Source of the DNA: BOG-1363 sp043775355 | GTDB taxonomy: Bacteria > Planctomycetota > UBA11346 | Reading direction: 5' to 3' | Length of the DNA: 64,000 bases | Assembly: GCA_043775355.1 (NCBI GenBank) | Contig: JAYVSL010000034.1 | Span: 6,859-70,858, forward strand | Part shown: positions 8,690 through 16,520 of the stretch, one piece after another | How positions within the stretch are numbered: the first letter of the stretch is position 1 | Layout of the letters: each line of letters starts with the position of its first letter | Notes under the pieces: generated by a model | Databases searched by the model: none | What the model was told of the DNA's origin: nothing | What the model saw: the letters and a program-made list of their open reading frames with translations, nothing else | Position numbers and translations under genes: made by a program

Positions 8690-8997
8690 ACTTCCTCAAT
8701 CTTCAAACTAACCCGAAACTCTTTAGTTTCTCCGGTGAACTTGAACCAGGAACACCCTGGCTCATACCCCTCAAATTGCGCATTTTCATCCTCGATCAAT
8801 TCGTTAGTTTCAATAAATCCACGAAGTTCAACCGTGGTCTCGCCGTATTTTTCAAGAGAATACCACGACTTCCAAATGTCCTCGTTCCCTCTGTCCGCTT
8901 TCAGATAATCCCGCACGGCCTTACCTGGAGCCTCAGCGGGGTTATCGTCCCAGTTTTCGGGGTCTTTGAGTGCGGTCCAATGTGTTGACGTGGTCAT
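8686..8997 (-). CDS. Phage hypothetical protein
   Basis: The 103-residue acidic protein starts at ATG 8997 (MTTSTHWTALKDPENWDD) with GGAG at good spacing and an ATGA overlap with the Lar-like gene. It has a conserved-looking core GCSWFKFTGETKEFRVSLK. No known domain. The frame extends upstream to 9090 but those codons overlap the neighbour and are unlikely. Confidence 0.55.
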   Translation of the reverse strand: MTTSTHWTALKDPENWDDNPAEAPGKAVRDYLKADRGNEDIWKSWYSLEKYGETTVELRGFIETNELIEDENAQFEGYEPGCSWFKFTGETKEFRVSLKIEEV

Positions 8998-9296
8998 GAT
9001 TCCTTCTCCTTCGTTTTCATCACGTTCAATACGTCGGTTAACATGTCTCGGATAAGCTCTTTCCCTGCAACGAAAAAATGATCGTGGCAATCCATCGCGG
9101 CCTCAACCATTTCATTGGTGACGGTGATAGGTGGCAATGGGCGGGTGTTCCAGTTTTCCGCAAGGGCCTCCATGTTGACCGCATTCCCGTGAACGGATAA
9201 GCCGCAACTGGAACATCTAATAAACCTTCCCATAAAATGGCTTTCAATGAAATGGACACTTCCATTGCAAAATGGGCAAGGAAGTAGCTCGCTCAC
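8994..9296 (-). CDS. Lar-like (restriction alleviation) zinc-ribbon protein
   Basis: The N-terminal ~55 residues match the Lar family: LLPCPFCNGSVHF, then RCSSCGLSVHG, then ALAENWNTRP, a zinc ribbon followed by the W-N-x-R motif. Rac-phage Lar modulates type I restriction to protect unmodified DNA; many phage homologues are only inferred to do so. A ~45-residue helical C-terminal extension is added here. Start overlaps the previous stop (ATGA). Confidence 0.7.
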   Translation of the reverse strand: MSELLPCPFCNGSVHFIESHFMGRFIRCSSCGLSVHGNAVNMEALAENWNTRPLPPITVTNEMVEAAMDCHDHFFVAGKELIRDMLTDVLNVMKTKEKES

Positions 9297-9634
9297 GACA
9301 CCACCTCAACATTCTCTTCGATCCAATCGGCTATCTCGGCGAATGATTTACGCTCAAAGTCATTCATATATGGTATTCTTTCATAGAGGTCATCATCTGT
9401 TATAGAGCATAGTTTATCGCGTATGAATCGGAAAGAATCATAATTAGTGTTGAAATTATGAAATTTGTCAGCTCCTTTTATCGCCGCTCCTAGTGCGCAC
9501 ATGCATGTGCGCTCGCATATTTTTTTGGACTCTTCCTCAATATTAAAGAGACTGTCGAATATCTGGACGTTATTGTTATTTCTCAACTCCATAATCCACG
9601 CATCTTTTTCTTGTTGGGTGAGGGAGGATTTCAT
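9293..9634 (-). CDS. Phage hypothetical protein, AT-rich
   Basis: This 113-residue protein contains ERTCMCALGAAIKGADKFH and ends with FAEIADWIEENVEVVS. Its base composition is clearly lower in G+C than that of neighbouring genes, suggesting it was acquired separately. No domain recognised. Starts and stops overlap neighbours by 4 bases. Confidence 0.55.
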   Translation of the reverse strand: MKSSLTQQEKDAWIMELRNNNNVQIFDSLFNIEEESKKICERTCMCALGAAIKGADKFHNFNTNYDSFRFIRDKLCSITDDDLYERIPYMNDFERKSFAEIADWIEENVEVVS

Positions 9635-10080
9635 GGGGTTTCTCTACGTTTGAGATTTACAATGGTATTAACGGCTTCCTCTAGTTCGTATTTTACGGAA
9701 AAAAGTTGGCCCTCGGCATCAGCGGCACGTTCTTCTAAGGCTTGATTGGCATCATAATAAAAATCAGCCAGAACGGTAAACGCCTGCCGTATCTCGCTCA
9801 AAGTAAAATCGCGCCAATCACCAGAATCACAACCCCCGCCATCAATATCCGCTCCTTCGAGGCCCCCCGCGGCCAATTCGTCAAGTAGCTGTTCGCGCAC
9901 TTTGTCCTGAAATTCAGTGACCACTTTGGTGGGGATTGCAACATCCTCCGGCAATGGCACCGCGCCGGAACAAATGGCGTCGAGAATGTCGCGCGCCAAA
10001 GATTCGTCATTCCATTCACGGGTAATGCCGGTGCGGATGATGTCAACGAGCGCCGCAATCGTTTTCGTATCGTTACTCAT
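9631..10080 (-). CDS. Phage hypothetical protein
   Basis: The 149-residue acidic protein has an N-terminal helical segment (MSNDTKTIAALVDIIRTGITRE), a Gly/Asp-rich link and a C-terminal coiled-coil-like helix. Family not recognised; comparable acidic proteins are common in phage early regions. Coupled to both neighbours by 4-base overlaps. Confidence 0.5.
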   Translation of the reverse strand: MSNDTKTIAALVDIIRTGITREWNDESLARDILDAICSGAVPLPEDVAIPTKVVTEFQDKVREQLLDELAAGGLEGADIDGGGCDSGDWRDFTLSEIRQAFTVLADFYYDANQALEERAADAEGQLFSVKYELEEAVNTIVNLKRRETP

Positions 10081-10439
10081 ATCCCTTCCCCCTCTTCGTA
10101 TTCATGGACGATATGCAGGCATTCGGTGCGAGTAACGCCAGAATCTCTTTCCGCCAACTCGCGGGAAAAATGCACACTACAGCGCTCGCCACTATAGACA
10201 TTCACCCACCGCTCCCATATCCGCCTGGGCTTTATTTCGACGAGGTCGGAGGGATTATATGCCTGGTCTCCATGATAACTCCCCCGCGCGGTCCACTGGC
10301 ACATTTTCCAGTTCTCGTTGCCGGATATACGATACGCGCCATGTACCGGATAAAGTCCACCGGCATTTATTGTGTAAATTACCGCCTCGTATTTGTCCTT
10401 GGTCCGGTATTTCTTATTGATGTCGATGAGGTCAGTCAT
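10077..10439 (-). CDS. Phage hypothetical protein
   Basis: The 120-residue product starts at ATG 10439 (MTDLIDINKKYRTKDKYEA) after AAAGGA, and overlaps the upstream stop by 8 bases. The core GLYPVHGAYRISGNENWKMCQWTARG is β-rich and resembles small phage proteins that share an RTKDGYEAVI-type opening. Role unknown. Confidence 0.55.
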   Translation of the reverse strand: MTDLIDINKKYRTKDKYEAVIYTINAGGLYPVHGAYRISGNENWKMCQWTARGSYHGDQAYNPSDLVEIKPRRIWERWVNVYSGERCSVHFSRELAERDSGVTRTECLHIVHEYEEGEGI

Positions 10440-10854
10440 TGGTTGGTCCTTTGAGTTGGGCGAGGGATTCGTGTAATGACTCAAGCGCAACCCCTAATCT
10501 ATAGGCCTGATCTGGTATATCTTCTTCGCCCGTTTCCTGATTCCGAACACTCTCAATTTCTTCCGCCGCACGCGCCACGGCGATGAGCGCGGGGAGATGC
10601 GTGCGTGCCGCAAGATAAAATTGTTCAGCCCATTGGTGTTCGTGCCCAATGCCATAAAATTGCACGCCGCCCGGCCAGGAACTAGACTGCGCACAGACTA
10701 CCCACTCGCGCTCAACGATGCCTTCTCCGTCGCAACATGGGCATTCGTAGCGCCCAATGTCGTCAGGGTCTTCAATAATTTGGTCAGGAAAGGCCGGGGC
10801 CTTTGCCATCAACTCTGTCAGTTGGTCAAGTATGTTCATTAATTTATGAGCCAT
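10432..10854 (-). CDS. Phage hypothetical protein with cysteine pair motif
   Basis: The 140-residue protein includes YECPCCDGEGIVE, a DnaJ-zinc-finger-like CxCCxGxG turn, and the run HLPALIAVARAAEEIE found at the end of several phage Ead/Ea22-type proteins. AAGGA lies upstream of ATG 10854; ATG 10839 is an alternative. Function unknown. Confidence 0.5.
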   Translation of the reverse strand: MAHKLMNILDQLTELMAKAPAFPDQIIEDPDDIGRYECPCCDGEGIVEREWVVCAQSSSWPGGVQFYGIGHEHQWAEQFYLAARTHLPALIAVARAAEEIESVRNQETGEEDIPDQAYRLGVALESLHESLAQLKGPTND

Positions 10855-10876
10855 AGAAAATCCTTAGTTGAAGTGA

Positions 10877-11224
10877 TTAAACGCTGACCATTTCCGCCCA
10901 CGGCACACCGTCACAGACGGCAGCGCCAGGGGTGAAGCGGCCATTGAGTCGGGGGCGATAGCACGAGACAGCAAATCGACCGTGCGGCAGACGACGAAGG
11001 CGATGCATACGAACGGCCTCACGCAGTTGCCGCTCTGCAGCCGATTTATCGATGCCCCACTGATGCGCGAGACGCGCTGCGGTGTTCGCTCCGAGCCACA
11101 CTGCCCACACGATAGGCTTTGCCGCGTCTGAGGGCTGCGGAGTCTTGCGAACCGCTCCGAGATAAGGCCTACCGCCCGTGTTGCTGGACTCGGTTGCCTT
11201 GAGTTTTTTCAGGGGCTCGTCCAT
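10877..11224 (-). CDS. Phage hypothetical protein, possible DNA-binding helix-turn-helix
   Basis: This 115-residue basic protein has ARLAHQWGIDKSAAERQLREAVRMHRLRR in the middle, a plausible helix-turn-helix, followed by a β-type tail. The stop of the upstream ASCH gene shares one base with its start (TAATG). It may regulate or bind phage DNA; not recognised as a named family. Confidence 0.5.
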   Translation of the reverse strand: MDEPLKKLKATESSNTGGRPYLGAVRKTPQPSDAAKPIVWAVWLGANTAARLAHQWGIDKSAAERQLREAVRMHRLRRLPHGRFAVSCYRPRLNGRFTPGAAVCDGVPWAEMVSV

Positions 11225-11631
11225 TACGCTGCGCCGTGCGCCATGATCGACGCCTCGATCTCGTACGGCATTTCAAAAAAACCCAACCGCGCCTTGTACG
11301 GAATGAATGCCAACGGCTTTGGATCGCACAGCTTGAAGCCAACCGGGCCGATCCACCACGGCGAGGAGGTAAACAAGCCGCAATCGGTCAGCACAACGGA
11401 GCCGATGATGCCGCCATAACGGAGGGCACGCTCCGCTGGTAGGGAATCCTCGCCAAGCCCAGCACGGATCGCCGTGGAGCAGGCTCTGTTGTACGCCTCG
11501 TGATCCTTCGTCGCGCTCGCGTGAATCAGAAACCGCCCACGAAACTTAGTTGACCATGAACGGTTTTCTACGTCCTTGCCCAGGTGAATGATCGCGCGTG
11601 CCCATGGGGCGCGAATGCTAAGACATTTCAT
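11224..11631 (-). CDS. ASCH-domain protein
   Basis: The 135-residue product from ATG 11631 begins MKCLSIRAPWARAIIHLGKD, then VENRSWSTKFRGRFLIHAS and GGIIGSVVLTDC. This is the ASCH fold, related to PUA, which binds RNA or modified nucleotides. ASCH proteins are common in phages next to replication genes, where they are suggested to act on modified bases. The start overlaps the stop of the DUF1376 gene (ATGA). Family call is good; ligand unknown. Confidence 0.8.
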   Translation of the reverse strand: MKCLSIRAPWARAIIHLGKDVENRSWSTKFRGRFLIHASATKDHEAYNRACSTAIRAGLGEDSLPAERALRYGGIIGSVVLTDCGLFTSSPWWIGPVGFKLCDPKPLAFIPYKARLGFFEMPYEIEASIMAHGAA

Positions 11632-12467
11632 TGCGTAACTCCTTGCTGTTTTTCCCGTCCTTTTTGCAATCTCCGTGCAACCTCGCGCGCAAATTGGCCG
11701 CAATGCTTCGCGTACTGGAACCGCACGCCGTCACGCGTCGCGCATTCCCCGATAATCTTGAACGCCAGCGGAATCTCACTCTGATCTTGGATAACGCATC
11801 CCACACGAAGAAACTCAGCCCACTCCTCGATCGCCTCGGGGTTACTTGGGAGACCCAGTCCACGAAGTGCCTTTTGAAGATTTGAATATTTTGAGGTGGG
11901 GGTGGGTGGTTGCGCGTTACCACCTACCTGTCCCTGTCCCTGTCCCTGTCCCTGTCTAACGCGTTTCGTCGGTGTTTCGGTGGCGTTTCCGTCGTCATGT
12001 GAAACGCGTTTCATTTCCGTTTCGTTAGATGTTTCATCGGCTGTTTCATTGCCGTTTCGGCGACGTTCCCGCCAGTCGCGCAAACGACCAGCGTCACCAT
12101 CTCGCTCAGCCCTCCGTCGTTGCTTTGCTGACCATGCCCGGCAAGCGTCCTCCGCGAGAGTCTTGTGGTATAGCCGACCATCTGAGTGTTTGGTGAATCC
12201 GCGAAGGATCACCCACCGTTCAGCCTGTAATTGCTTCACGGTGACGCCAGCAAAAGCGGCAATCACCAAATCGTCATCTGGAAGGCTCGCGGCTGGTACT
12301 TGTTTCCACGCGCGGCACCAAAGAGCAACTGCGGCCTTGAACCACTTACCGTCAGCAAGTGCCCATAATTCTGACGCGAGTAGACGCTCAGTATTGAGCA
12401 TGAACCCATCAAGGTCGCGGAGGTCGCAGTCTGGCGGAACGGGTGGCGGAGGAAGTGTGCCGCTCAT
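11628..12467 (-). CDS. DUF1376-family replication-associated protein
   Basis: Residues ~18-120 match DUF1376: FMLNTERLLASELWALADGK, then AVALWCRAWKQVPAASLPDDD and the winged-helix-like WVILRGFTKHSDGRLYHKTL. A polar linker (residues ~125-190) follows, rich in Asn-Glu-Thr and then Gln-Gly repeats; its DNA carries the repeats described separately. The C-terminal ~80 residues form a second helical domain. DUF1376 genes often occupy the replication-initiator position in phages that lack a lambda-O-type gene. The layout N-domain, repeat-bearing linker, C-domain is like lambda O. Function in initiation is inference. Confidence 0.75.
   Translation of the reverse strand: MSGTLPPPPVPPDCDLRDLDGFMLNTERLLASELWALADGKWFKAAVALWCRAWKQVPAASLPDDDLVIAAFAGVTVKQLQAERWVILRGFTKHSDGRLYHKTLAEDACRAWSAKQRRRAERDGDAGRLRDWRERRRNGNETADETSNETEMKRVSHDDGNATETPTKRVRQGQGQGQGQVGGNAQPPTPTSKYSNLQKALRGLGLPSNPEAIEEWAEFLRVGCVIQDQSEIPLAFKIIGECATRDGVRFQYAKHCGQFAREVARRLQKGREKQQGVTQ
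11927..11956. repeat. Five perfect tandem copies of CCTGTC
   Basis: A 6-base unit is repeated five times without change, coding for Gln-Gly pairs in the DUF1376 linker. It sits immediately beside the GTTTC array and is followed leftward by a GC-rich and then an AT-rich stretch (about 11870-11895). It may be part of an origin or a simple slippage repeat. Confidence 0.85.
11963..12058. repeat. Iteron-like GTTTC array inside the DUF1376 gene (candidate replication origin)
   Basis: Eight direct copies of GTTTC start at 11963, 11974, 11985, 12008, 12019, 12031, 12043 and 12054, with one inverted copy (GAAAC) at 12001. Steps between successive direct copies are 11, 11, 23, 11, 12, 12 and 11 bases, so the sites stay on one face of the helix. 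They lie in the part encoding the protein linker. Such phasing is a hallmark of initiator-binding iterons, and lambda keeps its origin in the same place in gene O. The Asn-Glu-Thr coding repeat is the competing explanation. Confidence 0.5.
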
Positions 12468-12691
12468 TTTTTACCACCCTTACGCGGCGACTTAGCCGGG
12501 AATGGAACGCCCAGCCGATAGCAAGCGGACGCGCAGTGGTTGGTGCAAAAATTCCGCCCGCCGACGTACTGGCCAGCCTCACCGCGCTTAGCGTTCAAAG
12601 TGTACGTCGAGACGTGCGAGCACTGAGCTTCCTGGCAAGGTGTAGACGGGAGCCCATCGCGGCGCTGCGGTTCATAAATCCAAGGTTCCAT
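12464..12691 (-). CDS. Small cysteine-rich phage protein
   Basis: The 75-residue basic protein has CQEAQC near the N-terminus and FCTNHCASACYRLGV further on, a likely zinc site. AGGA lies 7 bases before ATG 12691, and the stop overlaps the DUF1376 start (ATGA). Comparable small zinc proteins accompany phage replication genes. Family not recognised. Confidence 0.55.
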   Translation of the reverse strand: MEPWIYEPQRRDGLPSTPCQEAQCSHVSTYTLNAKRGEAGQYVGGRNFCTNHCASACYRLGVPFPAKSPRKGGKK

Positions 12692-12723
12692 GTTTTTCCT
12701 GTGAGTCGTGAGTCGGTGAATTG

Positions 12724-12897
12724 ATGAAAGAAAAAAAGCTGGCGGCGCTGTTTGGCCCGATTGCCGGCGAATCGATGAAAGGTTGCCCGGAACCCCATCC
12801 CCATGTTGATCCGGACTCGGCGGAATTAGCGCCTATGCCTGCACACCTGCGTCTGGTGCTTGGTGATTATTCAGCCGATGAAATATCTACGAAGTAA
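12724..12897 (+). CDS. Possible small plus-strand protein inside the leftward phage operon
   Basis: A 57-codon plus-strand frame starts MKEKKLAALFGPIAGES and ends EISTK. It fills the only sizeable gap (175 bases) in this part of the minus-strand operon and overlaps the next minus gene's 3' end by 31 bases. The composition is protein-like, but the ribosome site is weak (GGTG) and no family is recognised. It may be a small late-expressed or antisense gene, or chance. Confidence 0.35.
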   Translation: MKEKKLAALFGPIAGESMKGCPEPHPHVDPDSAELAPMPAHLRLVLGDYSADEISTK

Positions 12898-13118
12898 TCC
12901 TTGCCGACCTCGAACTTCTCAAGGGTGGCTGGGTTACTGATCTGCATTTCAAGCTTTCCGCTGGGGGTCCACTTTGACCACTCTTCATTGCCGGGGCCTG
13001 CGACGGGAGAGAACTCTACTATTTCACGGGCGACCGGAGCGGGTGGGCCATATGAAGAGTTTTCGGTGGCGCTTGTTTTGCGAGTGCAGCGCATCTTTGC
13101 GCGTACTGTGGTTGGCAT
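12867..13118 (-). CDS. Conserved-type phage protein of recombination region
   Basis: The 83-residue product starts at ATG 13118 (MPTTVRAKMRCTRKTSATE) after AAGGA. It has the pattern 'basic N-terminus, VEFSPVAGPGNEEW, WTPSGKLEMQISNPA, FEVGKDYFVDISSAE' seen in a family of small phage proteins found beside replication and recombination genes. Their function is unknown. The longer frame to 13232 is unlikely because it overlaps the upstream gene. Confidence 0.65.
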   Translation of the reverse strand: MPTTVRAKMRCTRKTSATENSSYGPPAPVAREIVEFSPVAGPGNEEWSKWTPSGKLEMQISNPATLEKFEVGKDYFVDISSAE

Positions 13119-13200
13119 ATTATGATTCCTTGCTCGTTTTGAGCGATAATGCCGCAGCGGATTGCGTTGGCGGTGAATAATTAGTGATGCATGAGCATCC

Positions 13201-13374
13201 TCACGCCTTGAGATAATCGCACACCGCAGCATTGCAGAGGTCCATCGTCTGTCTGCTGAGTTTATCGCGTGGCGCTTTCGTTAGCAGCTCAATCGCAACC
13301 CATGCGCGATTCCATGGCGTAGGATCTTGCTTGTTCTTGCTCTTCGGTTTCGGTTTCTGTTTGGCCGTGGCCAT
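13201..13374 (-). CDS. Small basic phage hypothetical protein
   Basis: This 57-residue protein starts at ATG 13374 with a strong AAGGAGG site 5 bases away. The first 15 residues are Lys/Gln-rich (MATAKQKPKPKSKNKQ), then a helical domain with NRAWVAIELLTKAPRDKL. It may bind nucleic acid. Family not recognised. Confidence 0.5.
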   Translation of the reverse strand: MATAKQKPKPKSKNKQDPTPWNRAWVAIELLTKAPRDKLSRQTMDLCNAAVCDYLKA

Positions 13375-13436
13375 CGGTGCCTCCTTGTGGTTGGCGGTGA
13401 AGTTCCCCCGGTGTCGCCACCGGGGGCGGTTCGCCG

Positions 13437-14888
13437 TCAATCGTTCGGATCGCTATTCACCACGCCGCCGGGCGTATCGCCGGCAACGAATTGATCTTGC
13501 TCACCGCGCAGCGCATCACCTGCGCCTGCGCTCTTTCCATCGGTCTCTTCGACCGGGGCCACCTGCGGCGCATCGACCACCAGCACGATGCCCTCGCGCT
13601 CAGGTCCAAGGACTCTGAGCCTCTTAGCTACACGCACCACGCGCCCGCAATCGTCACCACCGAGAGTGCGGTTGCGCTTCGCTTCTTCGCTCTGATCGAA
13701 GCCGGTCACGCACATACCGAACTCAGACTCACAGAGCTTTTGCCATTCAGCTTTGGTAAGCACGCGCTGAGCGAACCACCGACGGCGATCGGGTGAGGAA
13801 TCGCGTATCAGCCATATGCAACCGCGAAACTCGAGCACATTCGGGCCGATTTGGTGCGGCTTCTCGGACGGGGCCAAGTCGCGCATCACGATCCGCTCTA
13901 AATCCTCAGACAGATAGCCGTTGTCTGTTACAATCTGGTCATCTGGCAGCGTTGAATGGAACTGCGAGGGCGCTGGCTGCGATTCCGTGACCCCTGTGTT
14001 AGTTGCTGGGGCGACTACCTCGACAACGGGTTGCGCTTGAGCCTCGGGGATCGTCGGCGCTGAGGCGAAAACCACCGGAGCCGGGCGGCCCTGGTCGTCC
14101 TCGTTGTCGTTATCCGGCTCGCGTAGATCTGGATGAACGGTCTGAGTGTCACCCGATGCATGCAGGAACAATTGCTCGTGTGCGGTGGCAAGCGCCGTCT
14201 TTTTACCAGCGAGAACCTCCTTGGCCGCCTCAACGTCCCTCGATGCCTTGGTGATGGCGTCCGTTAATTCTTTTTCCTCCGCTTGGCGCTCGTGAAATGC
14301 TTCGAGCTGATCACAAGCGGCATCAAGCTTGCGGCGAAGCCGCCGAATCTCCTCGTCCTTGGGGTCGGAGATGCGAGCGGGAACCTTACCGCCGCACGGC
14401 GCTGGATTCTCGCTGGCGATGGTCTCTGAGCCGGTGCCTTCCACTGGCGCAACAGGGACACTCACCACGGCACTGAAATCTCCACCGGGTACGGCAGGGT
14501 CGAATCCAACCACGGGATCAGCCAGCTTATTTGCCGCCGCTTCGTTTCCTGCGAGACAGTCAGCAATGCTCTTGCCCTCAGCCGGCGGCAAGCCGACTAA
14601 GTCCCAATTGCTGGGCAATCCTGCATTCGACACTTGGTGGAAACGCGGGTCCGCGTTCATCTGACGATTGAGTGCCATGATGCCCTCGCCGTCGGCGTGT
14701 TCGTACCCGTAAACCTGCGCCAAAATTTGTACGGCTGACAAAGCCCCGCCCTTGAGGTGTTCCGCTACCGGGTCCAGGTACGAGTCGGGCTTGCGAGTGT
14801 CAACGGGCGGTGAGTCCGTGGAGATGTCCGCAACGCTTTCAGGCGTGAGCGTCTCCGGCTCGGTTGGGGTGGTAGATGCTACTTCCAT
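13437..14888 (-). CDS. Large coiled-coil phage protein of unknown function
   Basis: The 483-residue acidic protein has an N-terminal Pro/Thr-rich stretch, a short domain (residues ~40-110: YLDPVAEHLKGGALSAVQILAQVYGYE), a coiled coil at ~175-235 (EEIRRLRRKLDAACDQLEAFHERQ), a low-complexity link and a C-terminal globular part with WLIRDSSPDRRRWFAQRV. No domain recognised. It lies between the RecU-like gene and small genes, so a recombination or replication role is possible but unproven. Its length and disorder are unusual for an early phage gene. Confidence 0.55.
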   Translation of the reverse strand: MEVASTTPTEPETLTPESVADISTDSPPVDTRKPDSYLDPVAEHLKGGALSAVQILAQVYGYEHADGEGIMALNRQMNADPRFHQVSNAGLPSNWDLVGLPPAEGKSIADCLAGNEAAANKLADPVVGFDPAVPGGDFSAVVSVPVAPVEGTGSETIASENPAPCGGKVPARISDPKDEEIRRLRRKLDAACDQLEAFHERQAEEKELTDAITKASRDVEAAKEVLAGKKTALATAHEQLFLHASGDTQTVHPDLREPDNDNEDDQGRPAPVVFASAPTIPEAQAQPVVEVVAPATNTGVTESQPAPSQFHSTLPDDQIVTDNGYLSEDLERIVMRDLAPSEKPHQIGPNVLEFRGCIWLIRDSSPDRRRWFAQRVLTKAEWQKLCESEFGMCVTGFDQSEEAKRNRTLGGDDCGRVVRVAKRLRVLGPEREGIVLVVDAPQVAPVEETDGKSAGAGDALRGEQDQFVAGDTPGGVVNSDPND

Positions 14889-14950
14889 GCTAACTCCTTG
14901 GGATTATTTCCCGTATGGGACTGGTGTATAAATTGGGGCAGAAAACTGTG

Positions 14951-15475
14951 TCAAACCGGGATCATTCGTTTGGCGAGTCCTGGCGGCGAGACCTCACACG
15001 CTCGGCATTCATTTTGCCCCAACGAAGAGTGAGGACCAAAGCCACAAGCGCGCAGCTTGCGCCAGGACAATAGGCACACCCCGTGAGGTCCGACCCATGC
15101 GAGGAATGCCCACGCACCTGCTGCGACATAGGCATCAAGCCGCTTCGGTTGATGTGATCGCAAGTCCGACCATTTGAAGCGCCGATCGCCTTCCGCGTTC
15201 TCGCGCCCCTGGTGAGACTTCACCTCACACAGGCCGCCGCGTCCGTCCCACGGGGCAAGAAACGTCCAGTCACCAGCAACCTTCCGCACGTGGTTGCCGA
15301 ATCGATCGCGCCCGGTCTCGACCTTGGCGACCTCAACGAATCCGAATGCACACAGCCGGTTGCCGATGGTCTTCTCGGCATCGTCGGCGCGTTCCTGTTG
15401 GATTCGCTTTTGACGGCGGCGAGTGACCTGTGCGTCTAGGCGCGCGAGGTCGGCGGGATTGATGCGTAGGTTCAT
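14951..15475 (-). CDS. RecU-like Holliday-junction resolvase/nuclease
   Basis: The 174-residue product from ATG 15475 shows a PD-(D/E)XK core: GDWTFLAPWDGRGGLCEVKSHQ gives D, then E-x-K, followed by FKWSDLRSHQPKRLDAYVAAGAWAFLAWV. This is the pattern of phage RecU-like, penicillin-binding-protein-related nucleases. They cut four-way junctions during phage replication and recombination. The start overlaps the upstream stop (ATGA). Assignment to the fold is good; RecU specificity is inferred. Confidence 0.7.
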   Translation of the reverse strand: MNLRINPADLARLDAQVTRRRQKRIQQERADDAEKTIGNRLCAFGFVEVAKVETGRDRFGNHVRKVAGDWTFLAPWDGRGGLCEVKSHQGRENAEGDRRFKWSDLRSHQPKRLDAYVAAGAWAFLAWVGPHGVCLLSWRKLRACGFGPHSSLGQNECRACEVSPPGLAKRMIPV

Positions 15476-15846
15476 GAATTTTCCTGACCATCTGGTGTCA
15501 GCACAGAGAAGCACGCCGCAGGGTCACGTCCAAGAGCACGCAAGCCGCGCTCGGTAATGTGATAAACCGTGCAGAATTTGCCGCTCTCGGGGTTCATGCG
15601 GCGCTCCCCTGCGCTGCTACTAATCAATCGCCGCTCGTAGGCCTCCAAGTCGCCACGCCGTGCCCGTAACGCATTGTCGTGAATGTCTGGCAGCCCCGCC
15701 TTCAACTCAAAATCAGCAGCACCAGCGGCGCCACGGTTTGCGATAAACTCGGCAATCGACCGGCGATCACGGACGATCTTGCGCTGACTAAGCGTCTGCG
15801 CGGCGGCTTTGCTAGTTGTGCGGTTGCTGTAGGGAGCGGAAATCAT
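15472..15846 (-). CDS. Phage winged-helix-like protein
   Basis: This 124-residue protein carries ADFELKAGLPDIHDNALRARRGDLE and VYHITERGLRALG, a winged-helix arrangement seen in phage proteins placed beside resolvase or replication genes. It probably binds DNA. ATGA overlaps join it to both neighbours. Confidence 0.55.
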   Translation of the reverse strand: MISAPYSNRTTSKAAAQTLSQRKIVRDRRSIAEFIANRGAAGAADFELKAGLPDIHDNALRARRGDLEAYERRLISSSAGERRMNPESGKFCTVYHITERGLRALGRDPAACFSVLTPDGQENS

Positions 15847-16196
15847 GGCTGCCCCCGAGCGCCATTGCGCGCAGCAATATCGACCACGACATCTAGGAGG
15901 CGGTCGTGGACGTGCCTCATGTGCTGCAAATGGCTCTGGACCGCCGCGAGCTGTCCAGCGCTACCGGTGCCCTCGCTCGGGCGGATGCCTGCGCGCCAGA
16001 GGTCATCCATCAGCAATTGTGCCTCAGGCCCCCGGAGGGTAACCATAGGCCGGTGCGTCACGGCCTCGCACGGCTCCACCTTCCGCATGACCACGGGCTC
16101 CGACACAGCACGGACGAGATCGCCATCTATCTCCATCAGCACAAACTCGACAACGTGAGCCCATGGAGATTTTTCAGCACGAAGAACGATGCTCAT
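15843..16196 (-). CDS. Phage hypothetical protein
   Basis: The 117-residue protein begins MSIVLRAEKSPWAHVVEF with GGAAG 6 bases upstream. It has a β-rich first half and a long helix at the end. Family not recognised; it sits between the zinc-finger genes and the winged-helix gene. Confidence 0.5.
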   Translation of the reverse strand: MSIVLRAEKSPWAHVVEFVLMEIDGDLVRAVSEPVVMRKVEPCEAVTHRPMVTLRGPEAQLLMDDLWRAGIRPSEGTGSAGQLAAVQSHLQHMRHVHDRLLDVVVDIAARNGARGQP

Positions 16197-16308
16197 AGGT
16201 CTTCCTTTCCCAGGATGGCGTCAGCGATTTCGAAAAAGCCGTGCCGATGAAGTGAAATAACTCACCCACCAGCACGGAAGGAATTGCGCAGGCTTGGCGT
16301 ATGGTCAT
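16174..16308 (-). CDS. Very small phage hypothetical protein
   Basis: This 44-codon frame starts MTIRQACAIPSVLVGELF inside the upstream stop (ATGA at 16308) and overlaps the next gene by 23 bases. Its hydrophobic middle could be a membrane-touching helix. The overlap supports it but no similarity is recognised, and a non-coding spacer cannot be excluded. Confidence 0.4.
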   Translation of the reverse strand: MTIRQACAIPSVLVGELFHFIGTAFSKSLTPSWERKTYEHRSSC

Positions 16309-16520
16309 GGCGTCACCGGCTTCAAATCGTGCAGTGCTTGCAGTGCAGCCACTACGCGATTGCGCGCCGCGTAATAACTCGGGGCGCCGCGTTTGGCGCG
16401 CGCCTTCTCGACGAACTCGGCCACCATCGCCGGGTTTACTTTCGCTAAACAGGAATCGCACGCGAGGTGCGAGGGGCGGGCCTTGGGCTTGCCACATCGG
16501 CAGTCGTTACAGGCGCTCAT
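16305..16520 (-). CDS. Small phage zinc-finger protein
   Basis: The 71-residue product from ATG 16520 has ACNDCRCGKP near the start and LACDSCLAKV next, a four-cysteine zinc finger, then a helical tail. The start overlaps the upstream stop (ATGA). A DNA- or protein-binding accessory to the recombination genes is likely. The longer frame upstream is an artefact. Confidence 0.5.
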   Translation of the reverse strand: MSACNDCRCGKPKARPSHLACDSCLAKVNPAMVAEFVEKARAKRGAPSYYAARNRVVAALQALHDLKPVTP

